From the NCBI GenBank assembly GCA_020638695.1, contig JACKIB010000028.1, positions 1-51,646 of the forward strand: a stretch of DNA of 51,646 bases. The letters are read 5' to 3'. The notes beneath the pieces were generated by a model, which saw only the letters and a program-made list of their open reading frames with translations, did no database searches and was not told the origin of the DNA. Position 1 is the stretch's first letter, and each line of letters starts with the position of its first letter. Positions 8,578-17,601 of the stretch are shown here, piece after piece. A program made the position numbers and the translations under genes. The DNA comes from Planctomycetota bacterium (GTDB lineage Bacteria > Planctomycetota > UBA1135 > UBA2386).

Positions 8578-10746
8578 ATGCGCCGCCACCCCGAGCGCTC
8601 GGCGGGCCGGGTCGCCCTGGGGTTGCTCTCGGTCTGGGTGTGGGGCGATACCGTCGCCGCGCAGACACCGGAGGAGATCGCTGCGCGGATCGCGGTGGTC
8701 CGAGCCGACAAGGACAGCGCGGAGACCAGCCGGGCGATGAACGACCTGGTGGCGTGGCGGGAGAAGGCCGCGAAGCAGGTCGCCACCGAGTTGCTCGGGG
8801 ACGACAGCCGACAGATCCAGGCGTACGGCTTCACCATTCTGCAGCGGATGAAGAGTGGTGCGGCGGATGCACTCCCGCGCCTCGAGGCCCACATGCGCAA
8901 CAGCGACACCTGGCAGCGGCGCACGGCGGCGCAGACCGCGCTGGCGATCCGCAAGCACTGTCGGTTGGCACTGCTGGTCCTGGCCAAGGACCCGGACCGC
9001 AAACTGCGCGGCAAGGCCGCGATCGAGCTCGGTGAGGCGGAGGATGCCGCATTGGTGCCGGCATTGGTTGCACTGGTGCGGGATCGCCATCCCGACGTCC
9101 GGCAGGTCGCAGCGCGGTCGCTGCGCGGCTACGGTCCGGCGGCGAAGACCGCGATCCCGGAGCTGCTCCGCGTGCTGTGCGACAACCCACGCGAGCACGT
9201 GCAGCCGTTGCGTGACGACGGGTTCCGCGTGCTGTGCGAGATCGGCATGACGCTCGCCGCGCTCGCCCCCGATGGCTACGGCGCGGTGGTCGGGAACAGG
9301 CTCACCGGTGCCGCCACGGACCTCGCCGTGGAGCTGCTCGACGTGGTCGGCAGCATGGATCCGCTGCAGGCGAAGGGTGCGCTGCCGCACGTCGTGCAGA
9401 TGCTCCAGCACGCGGAGCAACGGGTTCAGATCGCCGCGGTCGCGGCCCTGTCGCACGGTGCGTTCGCCGCCGAGGACGTGCTGTCGGTGCTGTTCGCCCG
9501 AGCGGCGAACGAGAGCCTGCGGCCGCGCGTGGCGGCTGCGCTCGGTCGCTTCGGCGCCGGTGTCCTGCCGCGGCTGCGCGAGGTCTTGCTGCGCGGCCAA
9601 TCCCCGCAACGCCTGTGCGTCGTCGAGGGGATTGGTGTGGCTGCCTACGGCGACGACGCGGTGGCGCACCGTGAAGTGATCAAGTTGCTGGTGCTCGCCC
9701 TGCGCGATGCCGAACCCGCGGTACGCGGTGCCGCGCTCACAGCGATCGGCAAACGTGGCAAGCTGGCGCGGGCCGCCGCGGCGGACGTGCTGCAGTTGCT
9801 CGCCGACCCGAATCCGGACACGCGTCGCTGCGCCGCGCAGGCACTCGGTGCGTTGGGCAGCTCCGACCCGTTCGTCGTTCGCACGCTGATCCGCAGCATC
9901 GACGACAAACAACCGAGCGTGCGGCAGGCCGCTGCGGCGGCGCTCGGCACCCTGGGCATCGGTACTGCCACAGCGGCCGCCGTGGCACCGCTGACCCAGC
10001 TGTTCTCCAGCCCGGTCGTCGCGGATCGGGTCGCCGCATTCACGGCGCTGATCCGACTCGAAGCGGATCCGCTGCTGCGGGCCGGCTACTTCGCGCGCGC
10101 GCTCGCCGGCTCGCCGGAGCTCGTCGCGGCGGCAGAGTTCGCTCTACCCAAGCACCGCGGGCTGCTCGCCGGCCTGTCCCACGGGGCGAATGCCCGCGTG
10201 ATCGCGCGTGCGCTCCGCGTGCTGCTCAGCGTGCCGGGCGAGGGGGCCCCCTCCGGTGATGCACTGGTGGGGTTGCTCGACCACGTCGATGCCGAAGTGC
10301 GGCTGTTGGGAAGCCGCTTCCTCGCCCAGCGGGCGGTCGAACGGCCCAAGCACCTGCCACCGGTGCTGGTTCGCAACCTGCGCGCCGGCGACTCGGCGTT
10401 GCGCGGCGCCACCGCGCTGCTGGTGGCCCGCTACGGGCGAGCGGCCACCGACCTGGTGCCGGAGGTCGGGCGCCTGCTGACCAGTGAGCAGCTCGACGAG
10501 CGCCGATCAGCCGCCCGGGCCTTGGAGATCCTGGGGGGGCATGCGGCAGGCGCGTTGCCACAGATCCTCGCCACACTGCCCAGACAGGACGGGCTCGCCG
10601 CGCGGGCGCTGCTGACCGCCCTGGACGGGATGCGCAAGTCCGACGTCGATCTCCGTGTGGCGCAGCCGATCCTCGACAAGTTGGCCGTCGAGGGTCCGCG
10701 GATGGTCCGCCGCCAGGCGCGCGATCTCGCGGCGTTCCTGCGATGA
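8578..10746 (+). CDS. Exported HEAT-repeat protein
   Basis: A 722-residue protein. A signal peptide is apparent from the ATG at 8578: basic start, hydrophobic core ALGLLSVWVW, probable cleavage after AA before QTPEE. An in-frame ATG at 8524 would put a Pro-rich leader before it. Almost all of the mature protein is alpha-helical HEAT or PBS-lyase-like repeats of about 30-35 residues, with recurrent A-x-x-A-L-x-x-L-G and V-R-x-A-A motifs from about residue 60 to 700. HEAT solenoids are protein-protein scaffolds, and planctomycetes export many of them. No catalytic domain is visible. The partner is unknown. Confidence 0.75.
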   Translation: MRRHPERSAGRVALGLLSVWVWGDTVAAQTPEEIAARIAVVRADKDSAETSRAMNDLVAWREKAAKQVATELLGDDSRQIQAYGFTILQRMKSGAADALPRLEAHMRNSDTWQRRTAAQTALAIRKHCRLALLVLAKDPDRKLRGKAAIELGEAEDAALVPALVALVRDRHPDVRQVAARSLRGYGPAAKTAIPELLRVLCDNPREHVQPLRDDGFRVLCEIGMTLAALAPDGYGAVVGNRLTGAATDLAVELLDVVGSMDPLQAKGALPHVVQMLQHAEQRVQIAAVAALSHGAFAAEDVLSVLFARAANESLRPRVAAALGRFGAGVLPRLREVLLRGQSPQRLCVVEGIGVAAYGDDAVAHREVIKLLVLALRDAEPAVRGAALTAIGKRGKLARAAAADVLQLLADPNPDTRRCAAQALGALGSSDPFVVRTLIRSIDDKQPSVRQAAAAALGTLGIGTATAAAVAPLTQLFSSPVVADRVAAFTALIRLEADPLLRAGYFARALAGSPELVAAAEFALPKHRGLLAGLSHGANARVIARALRVLLSVPGEGAPSGDALVGLLDHVDAEVRLLGSRFLAQRAVERPKHLPPVLVRNLRAGDSALRGATALLVARYGRAATDLVPEVGRLLTSEQLDERRSAARALEILGGHAAGALPQILATLPRQDGLAARALLTALDGMRKSDVDLRVAQPILDKLAVEGPRMVRRQARDLAAFLR

Positions 10747-10790
10747 CCGAGCTGCTGCGGTCGCGCAAGATCGCCGATGGCTCCGGAGAT
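10744..10790 (+). repeat. Possible remnant of a type 1 palindromic element
   Basis: The sequence starting with the TGA stop of the HEAT gene, TGACCGAGCTGCTGCGGTCG, followed by CGCAAGATCGC, agrees with the inner left arm of the element at 44720-44881 at about 26 of 31 positions. The outer terminus (CCCGGACCATTCG) and a right arm are not recognisable, so this may be a truncated relic or chance similarity in GC-rich DNA. Confidence 0.25.
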
Positions 10791-10939
10791 CCGCCCCGCC
10801 TCTGGGCAGGACCTGCCACCTCGCCGAATCCGCCGATTGGCGTCCGTCCGGCACGGGCGCTTCGGCGGACCGGAGGGCTTTCGTGGCGCGGCGGTCGGGA
10901 ATCCCCGGCAGTCCCTTGATCACCCGGCGGCGCCGCGGG

Positions 10940-12829
10940 ATGACCTCGCCAACCCGCGACCGCATCCCGATGACCGAGCGCCTCGATTGGGCGGAGCCGT
11001 TCCGCAACGTCCACATTCTCCAGACCCTGACCCCGCCCGAGGCGGATCGCCTGCTCGCCCGAGTGGAACGGATCGAACTCGCGGAGGGTGAGGTGCTGTT
11101 CCGCGAAGGCGACCCGCGTGCCCGACTGCTGCTGATCACCAAGGGGCGCGTCGAGCTGACCCGCACCGACGCCTATGGTCAGGTTCGCCCGGTGGTGACG
11201 CTGGTGCGCGGCGATCTGCTCGGCGAGGGGATCCTGATCGAGGACTCCGTGCACTCGACCACCGCCACCGCGGTGACTCCCGCCGAATTGGTGTTCCTGC
11301 ACCGCGACCGTCTGCGCGCGTTCCTCGACGGCGACCACGAGCGGGAGAGGCGGATGCTGTCGGGGTTGCTGGCCGAAGTAGTGGCGCGGGTCGACCAGCT
11401 GCTGTTCCGCACCAGCGGGGTGACCCACGCGTTTTCCACTGGCCGCACCCGCACCGAGCACGACCTGCTCGGCGACGGTCAAGTGCAGGCCGAGGCGTAC
11501 TTCGGGCTGCAAACCGTGCGCGCGCTCGCCAACTTCGACATCGGCGGAGTGCGGTTGAACGCCTATCCGAACCTGATCAAGGCGCTGGCTCTGGTGAAGA
11601 AGGCCTGCGCACTGGCCAACCGGGACTGTGGCGCGATCACCGCCGAGGTCGCGCAGGCGATCGGTGAGGCCGCGGACGAGGTGATCGTCGGCAAGCTGCA
11701 CGACTACTTCGTGGTCGACGTGCTGCAGGGCGGTGCGGGGACTTCGACCAACATGAACGCCAACGAGGTGCTGGCCAACCGCGCCCTCGAGTTGCTCGGC
11801 CACGAGAAGGGCGACTACCAGCACGTGCATCCGAACAACCACGTCAACTGTTCGCAGTCGACCAACGACGTGTACCCGACCGCGCTCAAGCTCGGGATGA
11901 TCCTCAGCAGCGAGCGGTTGATCGAGCAGGTCGAGGGCCTGCTCGACGTGCTGGAGGCCAAGGCGGCCGAGTTCGGGGCAGTGGTCAAGATGGGGCGCAC
12001 CCAGCTGCAGGACGCCGTGCCGATGACCCTGGGGCAGGAGTTCGGCGCGTTCGCCGCCAGTCTCCGCCAGGAACTCGCCGGGTTGCGGCGCTCGCGCGAC
12101 GACCTGCGGGTGATGAACCTCGGGGGCACCGCGATCGGCACCGGACTCAACACGCCGAAGGGCTACCGCGCGCTCGCGATCGAGTACTTGCGCCAGGTGA
12201 CCGGGCTCGAGCTGACCCTGGCGCCGAACTTGATCGAGGCGACCCAGGACACCCAGGCGTTCGTGATGTTCTCGGCGTCGCTGAAGAGCCTCGCCGTCAA
12301 GCTGTCGAAGATCTGCAACGACCTGCGGTTGTTGTCGTCGGGTCCGCGCGCCGGACTCGGCGAGATCCACCTGCCGCCCCGCCAGCCCGGCTCGTCGATC
12401 ATGCCCGGGAAGGTCAACCCGGTGATCCCCGAGGTGGTCAACCAAGTCGCGTTCCGCGTGATCGGCAACGACTTGGCCGTGGTGCTCGCGGCGGAGGCTG
12501 GGCAACTGCAGCTCAACGTGATGGAGCCGGTGATCGCTGCCAGCATCCTCGAGTCGCTGAAGATCCTCGCCAACGCCGTGCTGACCCTGCGCCACAACTG
12601 TGTCGAGGGAATCCAGGCGGATACCGCGCAGTGCCGGCGCTTCGTCGAGAACAGCATCGGACTGGTCACCGCGCTGGTCCCGGCGATCGGCTACGAGCTG
12701 TCGACCCAGGTGGCTGCAGAAGCGCTGCGCAGCGGGCAGAGCGTGGCCGAAGTGCTGCGTGGCCGCGGGCTGCTGACGCCGGAGCTCGAAGCGCGGATCG
12801 CTCCGGAGCGGATGGCGAATCCCGAGTAG
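10940..12829 (+). CDS. aspA: Aspartate ammonia-lyase with N-terminal cyclic-nucleotide-binding domain
   Basis: A 629-residue fusion. Residues about 15-125 form a cyclic-nucleotide-binding-type beta-barrel (F-R-E-G-D-P at about 57, then G-R-V-E-L, G-D-L-L-G-E). Residues from about 160 onward are a complete aspartase of the fumarase/aspartase superfamily: G-A-G-T-S-T-N-M-N-A-N-E, H-P-N-N-H-V-N-x-S-Q-S-T-N-D, and the signature GSSIMPGKVNPV at about residues 485-496. It should convert L-aspartate to fumarate and ammonia. Ordinary aspartases are about 470 residues, so the extra 150 are the regulatory module. The start could be the ATG at 10940 or at 10970; neither has a strong ribosome-binding site. 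The lyase call is firm, but ligand binding by the N-domain is inference. Confidence 0.9.
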   Translation: MTSPTRDRIPMTERLDWAEPFRNVHILQTLTPPEADRLLARVERIELAEGEVLFREGDPRARLLLITKGRVELTRTDAYGQVRPVVTLVRGDLLGEGILIEDSVHSTTATAVTPAELVFLHRDRLRAFLDGDHERERRMLSGLLAEVVARVDQLLFRTSGVTHAFSTGRTRTEHDLLGDGQVQAEAYFGLQTVRALANFDIGGVRLNAYPNLIKALALVKKACALANRDCGAITAEVAQAIGEAADEVIVGKLHDYFVVDVLQGGAGTSTNMNANEVLANRALELLGHEKGDYQHVHPNNHVNCSQSTNDVYPTALKLGMILSSERLIEQVEGLLDVLEAKAAEFGAVVKMGRTQLQDAVPMTLGQEFGAFAASLRQELAGLRRSRDDLRVMNLGGTAIGTGLNTPKGYRALAIEYLRQVTGLELTLAPNLIEATQDTQAFVMFSASLKSLAVKLSKICNDLRLLSSGPRAGLGEIHLPPRQPGSSIMPGKVNPVIPEVVNQVAFRVIGNDLAVVLAAEAGQLQLNVMEPVIAASILESLKILANAVLTLRHNCVEGIQADTAQCRRFVENSIGLVTALVPAIGYELSTQVAAEALRSGQSVAEVLRGRGLLTPELEARIAPERMANPE

Positions 12830-12853
12830 CAAGCGTGCGATTCGGCAAGCGGG

Positions 12854-12875
12854 CTGGGACGGCTCGCTCGTCCAG
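12854..12875. terminator. Weak hairpin between convergent genes
   Basis: CTGGGACG and CGTCCAG flank a seven-base loop, giving a short imperfect stem in the 125-nt gap between the aspartase and the convergent membrane-protein gene. There is no T-run, so terminator function is only a possibility. Confidence 0.25.
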
Positions 12876-12954
12876 ATGAGCAGCGTCGCGGAATCTCGAC
12901 GTCGCCGGTAGGGAGCGAGACGGGTGTCGCCCAGGGCGCAATCCCGACCGCCAA

Positions 12955-13938
12955 CTATTTCACGTAACGCACCGGACGGTCTTCAGCGTGGTGTGCGTCG
13001 TGGCGGAAGTAGGCGTCGATCAGCGGTAGCTCCTCGACCAGGGTGTAATGCACGCGGTCGAGTGACGGGGCGCCGAACCCTCCGGGCAGCGGTGGGAACA
13101 CGAGGTCGATCTTCGCTACCGCTCCGGTGCTCGACAGGGAGAGGGTGATGGAGTCCGGCCACGTGGCAGGGGTGGTCGCCGTGCGCTCCGCGCGCACGCC
13201 GCCGGTCGGGGTGCGCGCGACTTCGTAGTGGCGTTCGAGTTGCGCCAGTCGATCGAAGATCCGGAACACCGACTCGAAGCGGTCCATGCTGCGGCCCAGG
13301 GGGTGCGTCCCCAGCATGCCCTCGGCCCACGATGCGCCGGGGCCGGACGAGCTGACGATCACGGGAGCCATGTCGCCGAGCGGCGCTTCGAGTTCTGGCG
13401 GCACCGTCCAGTGCGACTTGCCGTCGCTCCCGAACACCACCTCGAGTTGCCGACCGAGCAGCGACAGCCGAGCATTGGCCACGTAGCGGCTGCGGCCCTG
13501 CAGCGTGACTTCGAGGTCGAGCAGGCCGCCGGTCTGCGAGCGCGGTTCGAATGCGACGCGGTAGTGGCGGGACAACCCTGAGCGGACGAAATCGGATAGG
13601 CGCGCGAGGTCGTGGGTGAGCCCGCTAGGGCGCCAGGCGAACACCCACGCCGTCACTGCGAGCGCCGCGGCGGTCACCAGCACCCCGGCGAGCCGCCGCC
13701 GGCGGCGCGCCCTGGCCTCGCTGGCGCGGATCGCGGCGATCCCGGCGCGCACCGCCGGACCCACCAGGTCCCCGGGGGCCGCCCCGCCACCCAAGAGGTG
13801 TCGAGCCGCGGCTGCAGCCAGCAGCTGGCGGGCCGCTTCCTCGATCGGGATCCCGTCGAGCTCCGCGGGATCGACCGGTTGGTCGCCGTCGATCAGCTCG
13901 CTCAGGCGGTCCAGCGCGGAGAGGTGTGCGTCGTCCAT
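12955..13938 (-). CDS. Single-pass membrane protein, putative anti-sigma factor
   Basis: A 327-residue protein encoded 6 nt downstream of the sigma-factor gene. The N-terminal 70 residues are cytoplasmic and helical. A single transmembrane helix lies at about residues 83-101 after a run of Arg, and about 220 residues follow on the outer side. That layout is usual for ECF anti-sigma or FecR-like regulators. No H-x-x-x-C-x-x-C zinc-finger motif is visible, so it is not a classical ZAS-domain protein. The outer part has no domain I recognise. The anti-sigma role is inferred from the neighbour and topology. Confidence 0.6.
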   Translation of the reverse strand: MDDAHLSALDRLSELIDGDQPVDPAELDGIPIEEAARQLLAAAAARHLLGGGAAPGDLVGPAVRAGIAAIRASEARARRRRRLAGVLVTAAALAVTAWVFAWRPSGLTHDLARLSDFVRSGLSRHYRVAFEPRSQTGGLLDLEVTLQGRSRYVANARLSLLGRQLEVVFGSDGKSHWTVPPELEAPLGDMAPVIVSSSGPGASWAEGMLGTHPLGRSMDRFESVFRIFDRLAQLERHYEVARTPTGGVRAERTATTPATWPDSITLSLSSTGAVAKIDLVFPPLPGGFGAPSLDRVHYTLVEELPLIDAYFRHDAHHAEDRPVRYVK

Positions 13939-13944
13939 CTACCG

Positions 13945-14484
13945 TCACACCTCCGCGCCGCGCGGCGCCGACCACTTCCCTTCCATGCACTCGAACAGGA
14001 TCTTGCGGCCCCGCTGCAGGCGCTTCTTGACGTTGTCCCACGAGGTCTGGAGCTGGGTCGCCAGGCGCTGCCCCTTGAGTTCGCGCTGATAGCGGAGGCG
14101 GATCGCCTCGCGGTAGGTCGTGGGCAGACTGTCGATGCAGCGGCGCAGGCGGTCGAGCCGGTCGTCCAGGAAGTCGTTGCTCATCCGCTGGATCGACTCG
14201 CAGTGGTCGTCGATCAAGTCCACCAAGTCCTCGCGCGCCACGACCAGCTGACGGGCATCGCGCCGGCGGTGGGTCAGCACCACGTTGCGCGCGATACCCC
14301 GCACCCATCGGCCGAACGAGCGCTCCTGGTCGAAGCGGTCGAGAGTGCGCCAGGCGATCACCATCGTCTCCTGGAACAGGTCGTCGACCAGTGACGGGTC
14401 GTGCACCAGGCTGTGCAGGAAGATCCGCAGCGAGTGGGCGTTCTCGTGGATCAGCGCCTCGAACAGCTTGCGGGAGTCGGCCAT
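13945..14484 (-). CDS. ECF-type RNA polymerase sigma factor (sigma-70 family)
   Basis: About 179 residues from the ATG at 14484. The frame is open to a GTG at 14556, which would add 24 mostly polar residues. Region 2 is clear (D-D-L-F-Q-E-T-M-V-I-A-W-R-T-L-D-R-F-D at about residues 34-52), followed by W-V-R-G-I-A-R-N-V. Region 4 contains L-P-x-x-Y-R-E-A-I-R-L-R-Y and a helix-turn-helix ending V-K-K-R-L-Q-R-G-R. It should direct RNA polymerase to a specific promoter set. It is co-transcribed with the probable membrane anti-sigma factor and is divergent from the large biosynthetic operon at 14699, with 214 nt between the starts, so it may control that operon. Confidence 0.85.
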   Translation of the reverse strand: MADSRKLFEALIHENAHSLRIFLHSLVHDPSLVDDLFQETMVIAWRTLDRFDQERSFGRWVRGIARNVVLTHRRRDARQLVVAREDLVDLIDDHCESIQRMSNDFLDDRLDRLRRCIDSLPTTYREAIRLRYQRELKGQRLATQLQTSWDNVKKRLQRGRKILFECMEGKWSAPRGAEV

Positions 14485-14685
14485 CGACACCTGTTGTCCC
14501 GAGTGGTGGCGGAGGGTGACAACCGACTTTTCGTCGGGTGGAGGGCTTTTTGTCACCCCACCGGTGCCGTGGGATCAAGTAGCGTCGGATGCGTCGAGTC
14601 CTCGGCTCGGTGCCGCCTGCTCCGCGAACCCCGAACCCGACACCACCCTTCCGACCGACCGGCATTCTCCTGCAGCGAGCCGGAC

Positions 14686-14691
14686 GGAGGG
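14686..14691 (+). promoter_or_regulatory. Strong Shine-Dalgarno of the biosynthetic operon
   Basis: GGAGGG lies 7 nt before the ATG at 14699. It decides this start over the longer frame that runs back to 14285, which overlaps the divergent sigma-factor gene. Confidence 0.7.
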
Positions 14692-14698
14692 TACGCCG

Positions 14699-17281
14699 AT
14701 GGACCACCCGACCCCGTTGTCCCGACCGGAGGCCCGGCATTTGCCGGTGCTGGAGCGGACCGACCCCGGCCCGCCGCTGAGGCTGTTGCCCGGCGGGGTG
14801 CAGGCGGGAGTCGATCGGGTGCGGGCGATGGGCAAGTTCCTCTACGTCGGGGACGCCAAGTTCGACGTCAAGGGCGTGACCTATGGTCCGTTTCGGCCGG
14901 AGGCATCGGGCAGCGAGTACCACGACGCAGAGACCGTCGAACGCGACTTCCGCGCCATCGCCGCGTGCGGCTGCAACGCGGTGCGTGTCTACACCGTGCC
15001 GCCCGTGTGGCTGCTCGACCTCGCCTGGGGACTCGGGCTTCGGGTCCTGATCGGGCTGCCGTGGGAGCAGCACGTCACGTTCCTCGACGACCGTCGAGTC
15101 GTCCGACGCATCGTCGACGCGGTGCGCCAAGGGGTGCGCGCCTGTGCCGGTCACCCGGCGGTGCTCGGCTACGCGGTCGGGAACGAGATCCCGGCGTCGA
15201 TCGTTCGCTGGCACGGCCCGGCGTCGATCGAGCGCTTCATCGCGCGGCTGTACCACGTCGCCAAGGCCGAGGACCCCCGGGCGCTGGTCACCTACGTCAG
15301 CTACCCGACCACCGAGTACCTCGATCTGCGGTTCCTCGACTTCATCACCTTCAACGTCTACCTCGAGGATCAGCACAAGACCGCGGCGTACATCGCGCGT
15401 TTGCAGAACATCGCCGGCGAGCGCCCGCTGGTCATGGCGGAGGTCGGGCTCGACAGCATGCGCAACGGGGAGCGCCGGCAGGCCGAGACCCTGGAGTGGC
15501 AGATCCGCACCACCTTCCAGGGGGGGTGCGCCGGGACGTTCGTGTTCAGCTGGACCGACGAGTGGTTCCGCGGCGGCCACGAGATCGTCGACTGGGCGTT
15601 CGGCCTGGTCGGTCGCGACCGCACCCCCAAGCCAGCGCTGGCCGCGGTGCGGCACGCGTTCGCCCGTCCGCTGTTGCCCGAGGGCGTGAGCTGGCCGCGG
15701 ATCTCGGTCGTGGTGTGCACCTACAACGGCGCTCGCACCATTCGCCAGACCTTCGAAGCGATCGCTCGCCTGGACTACGACAACTACGAGGTGGTGGTGG
15801 TCAACGACGGCTCGACCGATGCGACGCCGCACATCGCCGCCGAGTACGGAGTGCGCCGGATCGACATCGAGAACGGTGGCCTGAGCAACGCACGCAACGT
15901 CGGAATGCGCGCCGCCGAGGGCGAGATCGTCGCATACATCGACGACGACGCGTACCCCGATCCGCACTGGCTGTCGTTCCTCGCGGTGGCGTTTACCACC
16001 AGCCAGCACGTCGGCATCGGCGGGCCGAACCTCGCGCCGCACGGTGACGGGCCGGTCGCCGACTGCGTGGCCAATTCGCCCGGCGGGCCGAGTCACGTGT
16101 TGTTCACCGATCAGCTCGCGGAGCACCTCCCGGGATGCAACATGGCGTTCCGCCGCGACGCCCTCATGGCGGTCGGTGGCTTCGATGTGCGCTTCCGGAT
16201 CGCCGGTGACGACGTCGACCTGTGCTGGCGGCTGATCGAGGCGGGCGGCACGCTCGGGTTCCACGCCGGTGCGGTGGTGTGGCATCACCGTCGCGCGCGG
16301 GTCGCCGACTACCTGCGGCAGCAGCGCAACTACGGGCGCGCCGAGGCGATGCTCGAGCAGAAGTGGCCGGAGAAGTACAACCGCTTCGGCCACCTGCGCT
16401 GGGCCGGCAAGCTCTACGGTCGGGGGCACACCATCCCGCTCAATCTGCGCGGCAAGCGGGTGCACTACGGAACCTGGGGCAGCCGGTTGTTCCAGTCGAT
16501 GTACGCCGGCGACTTCGACAGCGCCTGGTACGTCACGCTGATGCCGGAGTGGTACCTGCTGACCTGCGGGATCGCGGCGTTCACGCTACTCGGGCTGCTC
16601 TGGTCGCCGCTGCTCTGGTTGTGGCCGCTGCTGGCGTTCGCAGTGCTGGTGCCGCTGATCCAGGTGTGGAGCAGCGTCGCGCGCGCTCGCTTCACGTCGC
16701 TCGAGTCCGGGGCAGACGTGGCGCCGTGGCGGCTCCGGGCGCTCACCGCGATGCTGCACATTCTCCAGCCCATGGTGCGGCTGGGCGGCCGGATGGGCTA
16801 CCGCCTCACCCCGTGGCGTACCCATGGCGTCGGGGGTACCGCGCTGCCGCGCCGCACCGTCCACCGCTGCTGGAGCGAGACCTGGCGTTCGGCCAACGAT
16901 TGGTTGGAAACGCTCGAGAAGAATCTGCAGCGCAAGCGGGTCTTGGTGCGCCGGGGCGGCGACCAGGACCGCTGGGATCTGCAGGCGGCGTGCGGTCTGT
17001 TCGGTGGCGCGCGCCTGATCGTGGCGGTCGAAGAGCACGGCTCCGGTCGCCAGATGGTCTGCCTGCGGGCGTGGCCACGCCTGTCGCGCACCGCGATGGT
17101 GGCCTGCAGTCTGCTCGCGGTACTGGCGGTGGCGGCCGGAGTCGGCGGCGCGACCGCGGCCGGACTGATTCTCGGCAGCACGGCGCTGCTCAGCGTCTAC
17201 TCTTGCGCGCGCCAATGCGGCGCGGCCATGCGATCGGTTGCGGTCGCGGTATCGGAATGGAGCCCACGGCACGATGACTGA
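14699..17281 (+). CDS. Glycoside-hydrolase (TIM-barrel)/GT2 glycosyltransferase fusion, membrane-bound
   Basis: An 860-residue two-enzyme protein. Residues about 40-325 are a clan-A-like TIM barrel with the usual acid/base motif G-N-E-I and a later glutamate in M-A-E-V-G, as in GH2/GH5-type enzymes. Residues about 335-600 are a family 2 glycosyltransferase: V-V-V-C-T-Y-N-G-A at about 339, N-D-G-S-T-D at about 369, a D-D-D metal motif at about 414, and G-D-D-V-D-L-C-W-R at about 502. Hydrophobic helices at about 619-655 and 799-835 place it in the membrane. It could both extend and trim or transfer a glycan. It is the first gene of the operon, and its end overlaps the ACP gene by 8 nt. Confidence 0.85.
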   Translation: MDHPTPLSRPEARHLPVLERTDPGPPLRLLPGGVQAGVDRVRAMGKFLYVGDAKFDVKGVTYGPFRPEASGSEYHDAETVERDFRAIAACGCNAVRVYTVPPVWLLDLAWGLGLRVLIGLPWEQHVTFLDDRRVVRRIVDAVRQGVRACAGHPAVLGYAVGNEIPASIVRWHGPASIERFIARLYHVAKAEDPRALVTYVSYPTTEYLDLRFLDFITFNVYLEDQHKTAAYIARLQNIAGERPLVMAEVGLDSMRNGERRQAETLEWQIRTTFQGGCAGTFVFSWTDEWFRGGHEIVDWAFGLVGRDRTPKPALAAVRHAFARPLLPEGVSWPRISVVVCTYNGARTIRQTFEAIARLDYDNYEVVVVNDGSTDATPHIAAEYGVRRIDIENGGLSNARNVGMRAAEGEIVAYIDDDAYPDPHWLSFLAVAFTTSQHVGIGGPNLAPHGDGPVADCVANSPGGPSHVLFTDQLAEHLPGCNMAFRRDALMAVGGFDVRFRIAGDDVDLCWRLIEAGGTLGFHAGAVVWHHRRARVADYLRQQRNYGRAEAMLEQKWPEKYNRFGHLRWAGKLYGRGHTIPLNLRGKRVHYGTWGSRLFQSMYAGDFDSAWYVTLMPEWYLLTCGIAAFTLLGLLWSPLLWLWPLLAFAVLVPLIQVWSSVARARFTSLESGADVAPWRLRALTAMLHILQPMVRLGGRMGYRLTPWRTHGVGGTALPRRTVHRCWSETWRSANDWLETLEKNLQRKRVLVRRGGDQDRWDLQAACGLFGGARLIVAVEEHGSGRQMVCLRAWPRLSRTAMVACSLLAVLAVAAGVGGATAAGLILGSTALLSVYSCARQCGAAMRSVAVAVSEWSPRHDD

Positions 17282-17594
17282 TCACACGAAACCGGACCCG
17301 ACCGAGCAGGAGCTGTTCGAGAAGGTGGCCGCCGCGCTCGGCGAGGCCAAGGGAATCGATCCGGCCGAGATCACCCTGGACAGCAAGTTCGAGCAGCTCG
17401 GGGTCGATTCGCTGGACGCGATGGAGTTGTTGTTCGAACTGGAAGAGCAGCTCGATGTCGACATCCCGGACGCGGCAGCGCGGCAGATGCGCACCGTGCG
17501 CGATGTCGTCGTCGGGCTCGGCAAGCTGATCCGCGGCGAGCCGATCGAGCTTCCCGAGTCTCCTGGCGAGCCACCCGCGGCGGCGCAGGCCTGA
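17274..17594 (+). CDS. Acyl carrier protein
   Basis: A 106-residue acidic helical protein with the phosphopantetheine attachment motif G-V-D-S-L-D-A-M-E-L; Ser46 should carry the prosthetic group. It is somewhat longer than housekeeping ACP (about 78 residues), with a Pro-rich C-terminal tail. The start at 17274 overlaps the upstream GH-GT2 gene (ATGACTGA), and the ketosynthase gene begins 7 nt later, so the three are co-translated. Its place inside a glycan operon implies a dedicated acyl donor or carrier for lipid modification rather than bulk fatty acid synthesis. Confidence 0.9.
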   Translation: MTDHTKPDPTEQELFEKVAAALGEAKGIDPAEITLDSKFEQLGVDSLDAMELLFELEEQLDVDIPDAAARQMRTVRDVVVGLGKLIRGEPIELPESPGEPPAAAQA

Positions 17595-17601
17595 GCGATC
17601 C

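Noticed and set aside
10226..12832. Long minus-strand frame antisense to the aspartase
   Set aside because: Composition is Arg/His/Gln/Asp-rich as expected for the reverse complement of GC-rich codons, and the plus strand encodes a clear enzyme.
13625..16465. Long minus-strand frame over the GH-GT2 gene
   Set aside because: It is antisense to motifs of two confirmed enzymes and has no recognisable domain.
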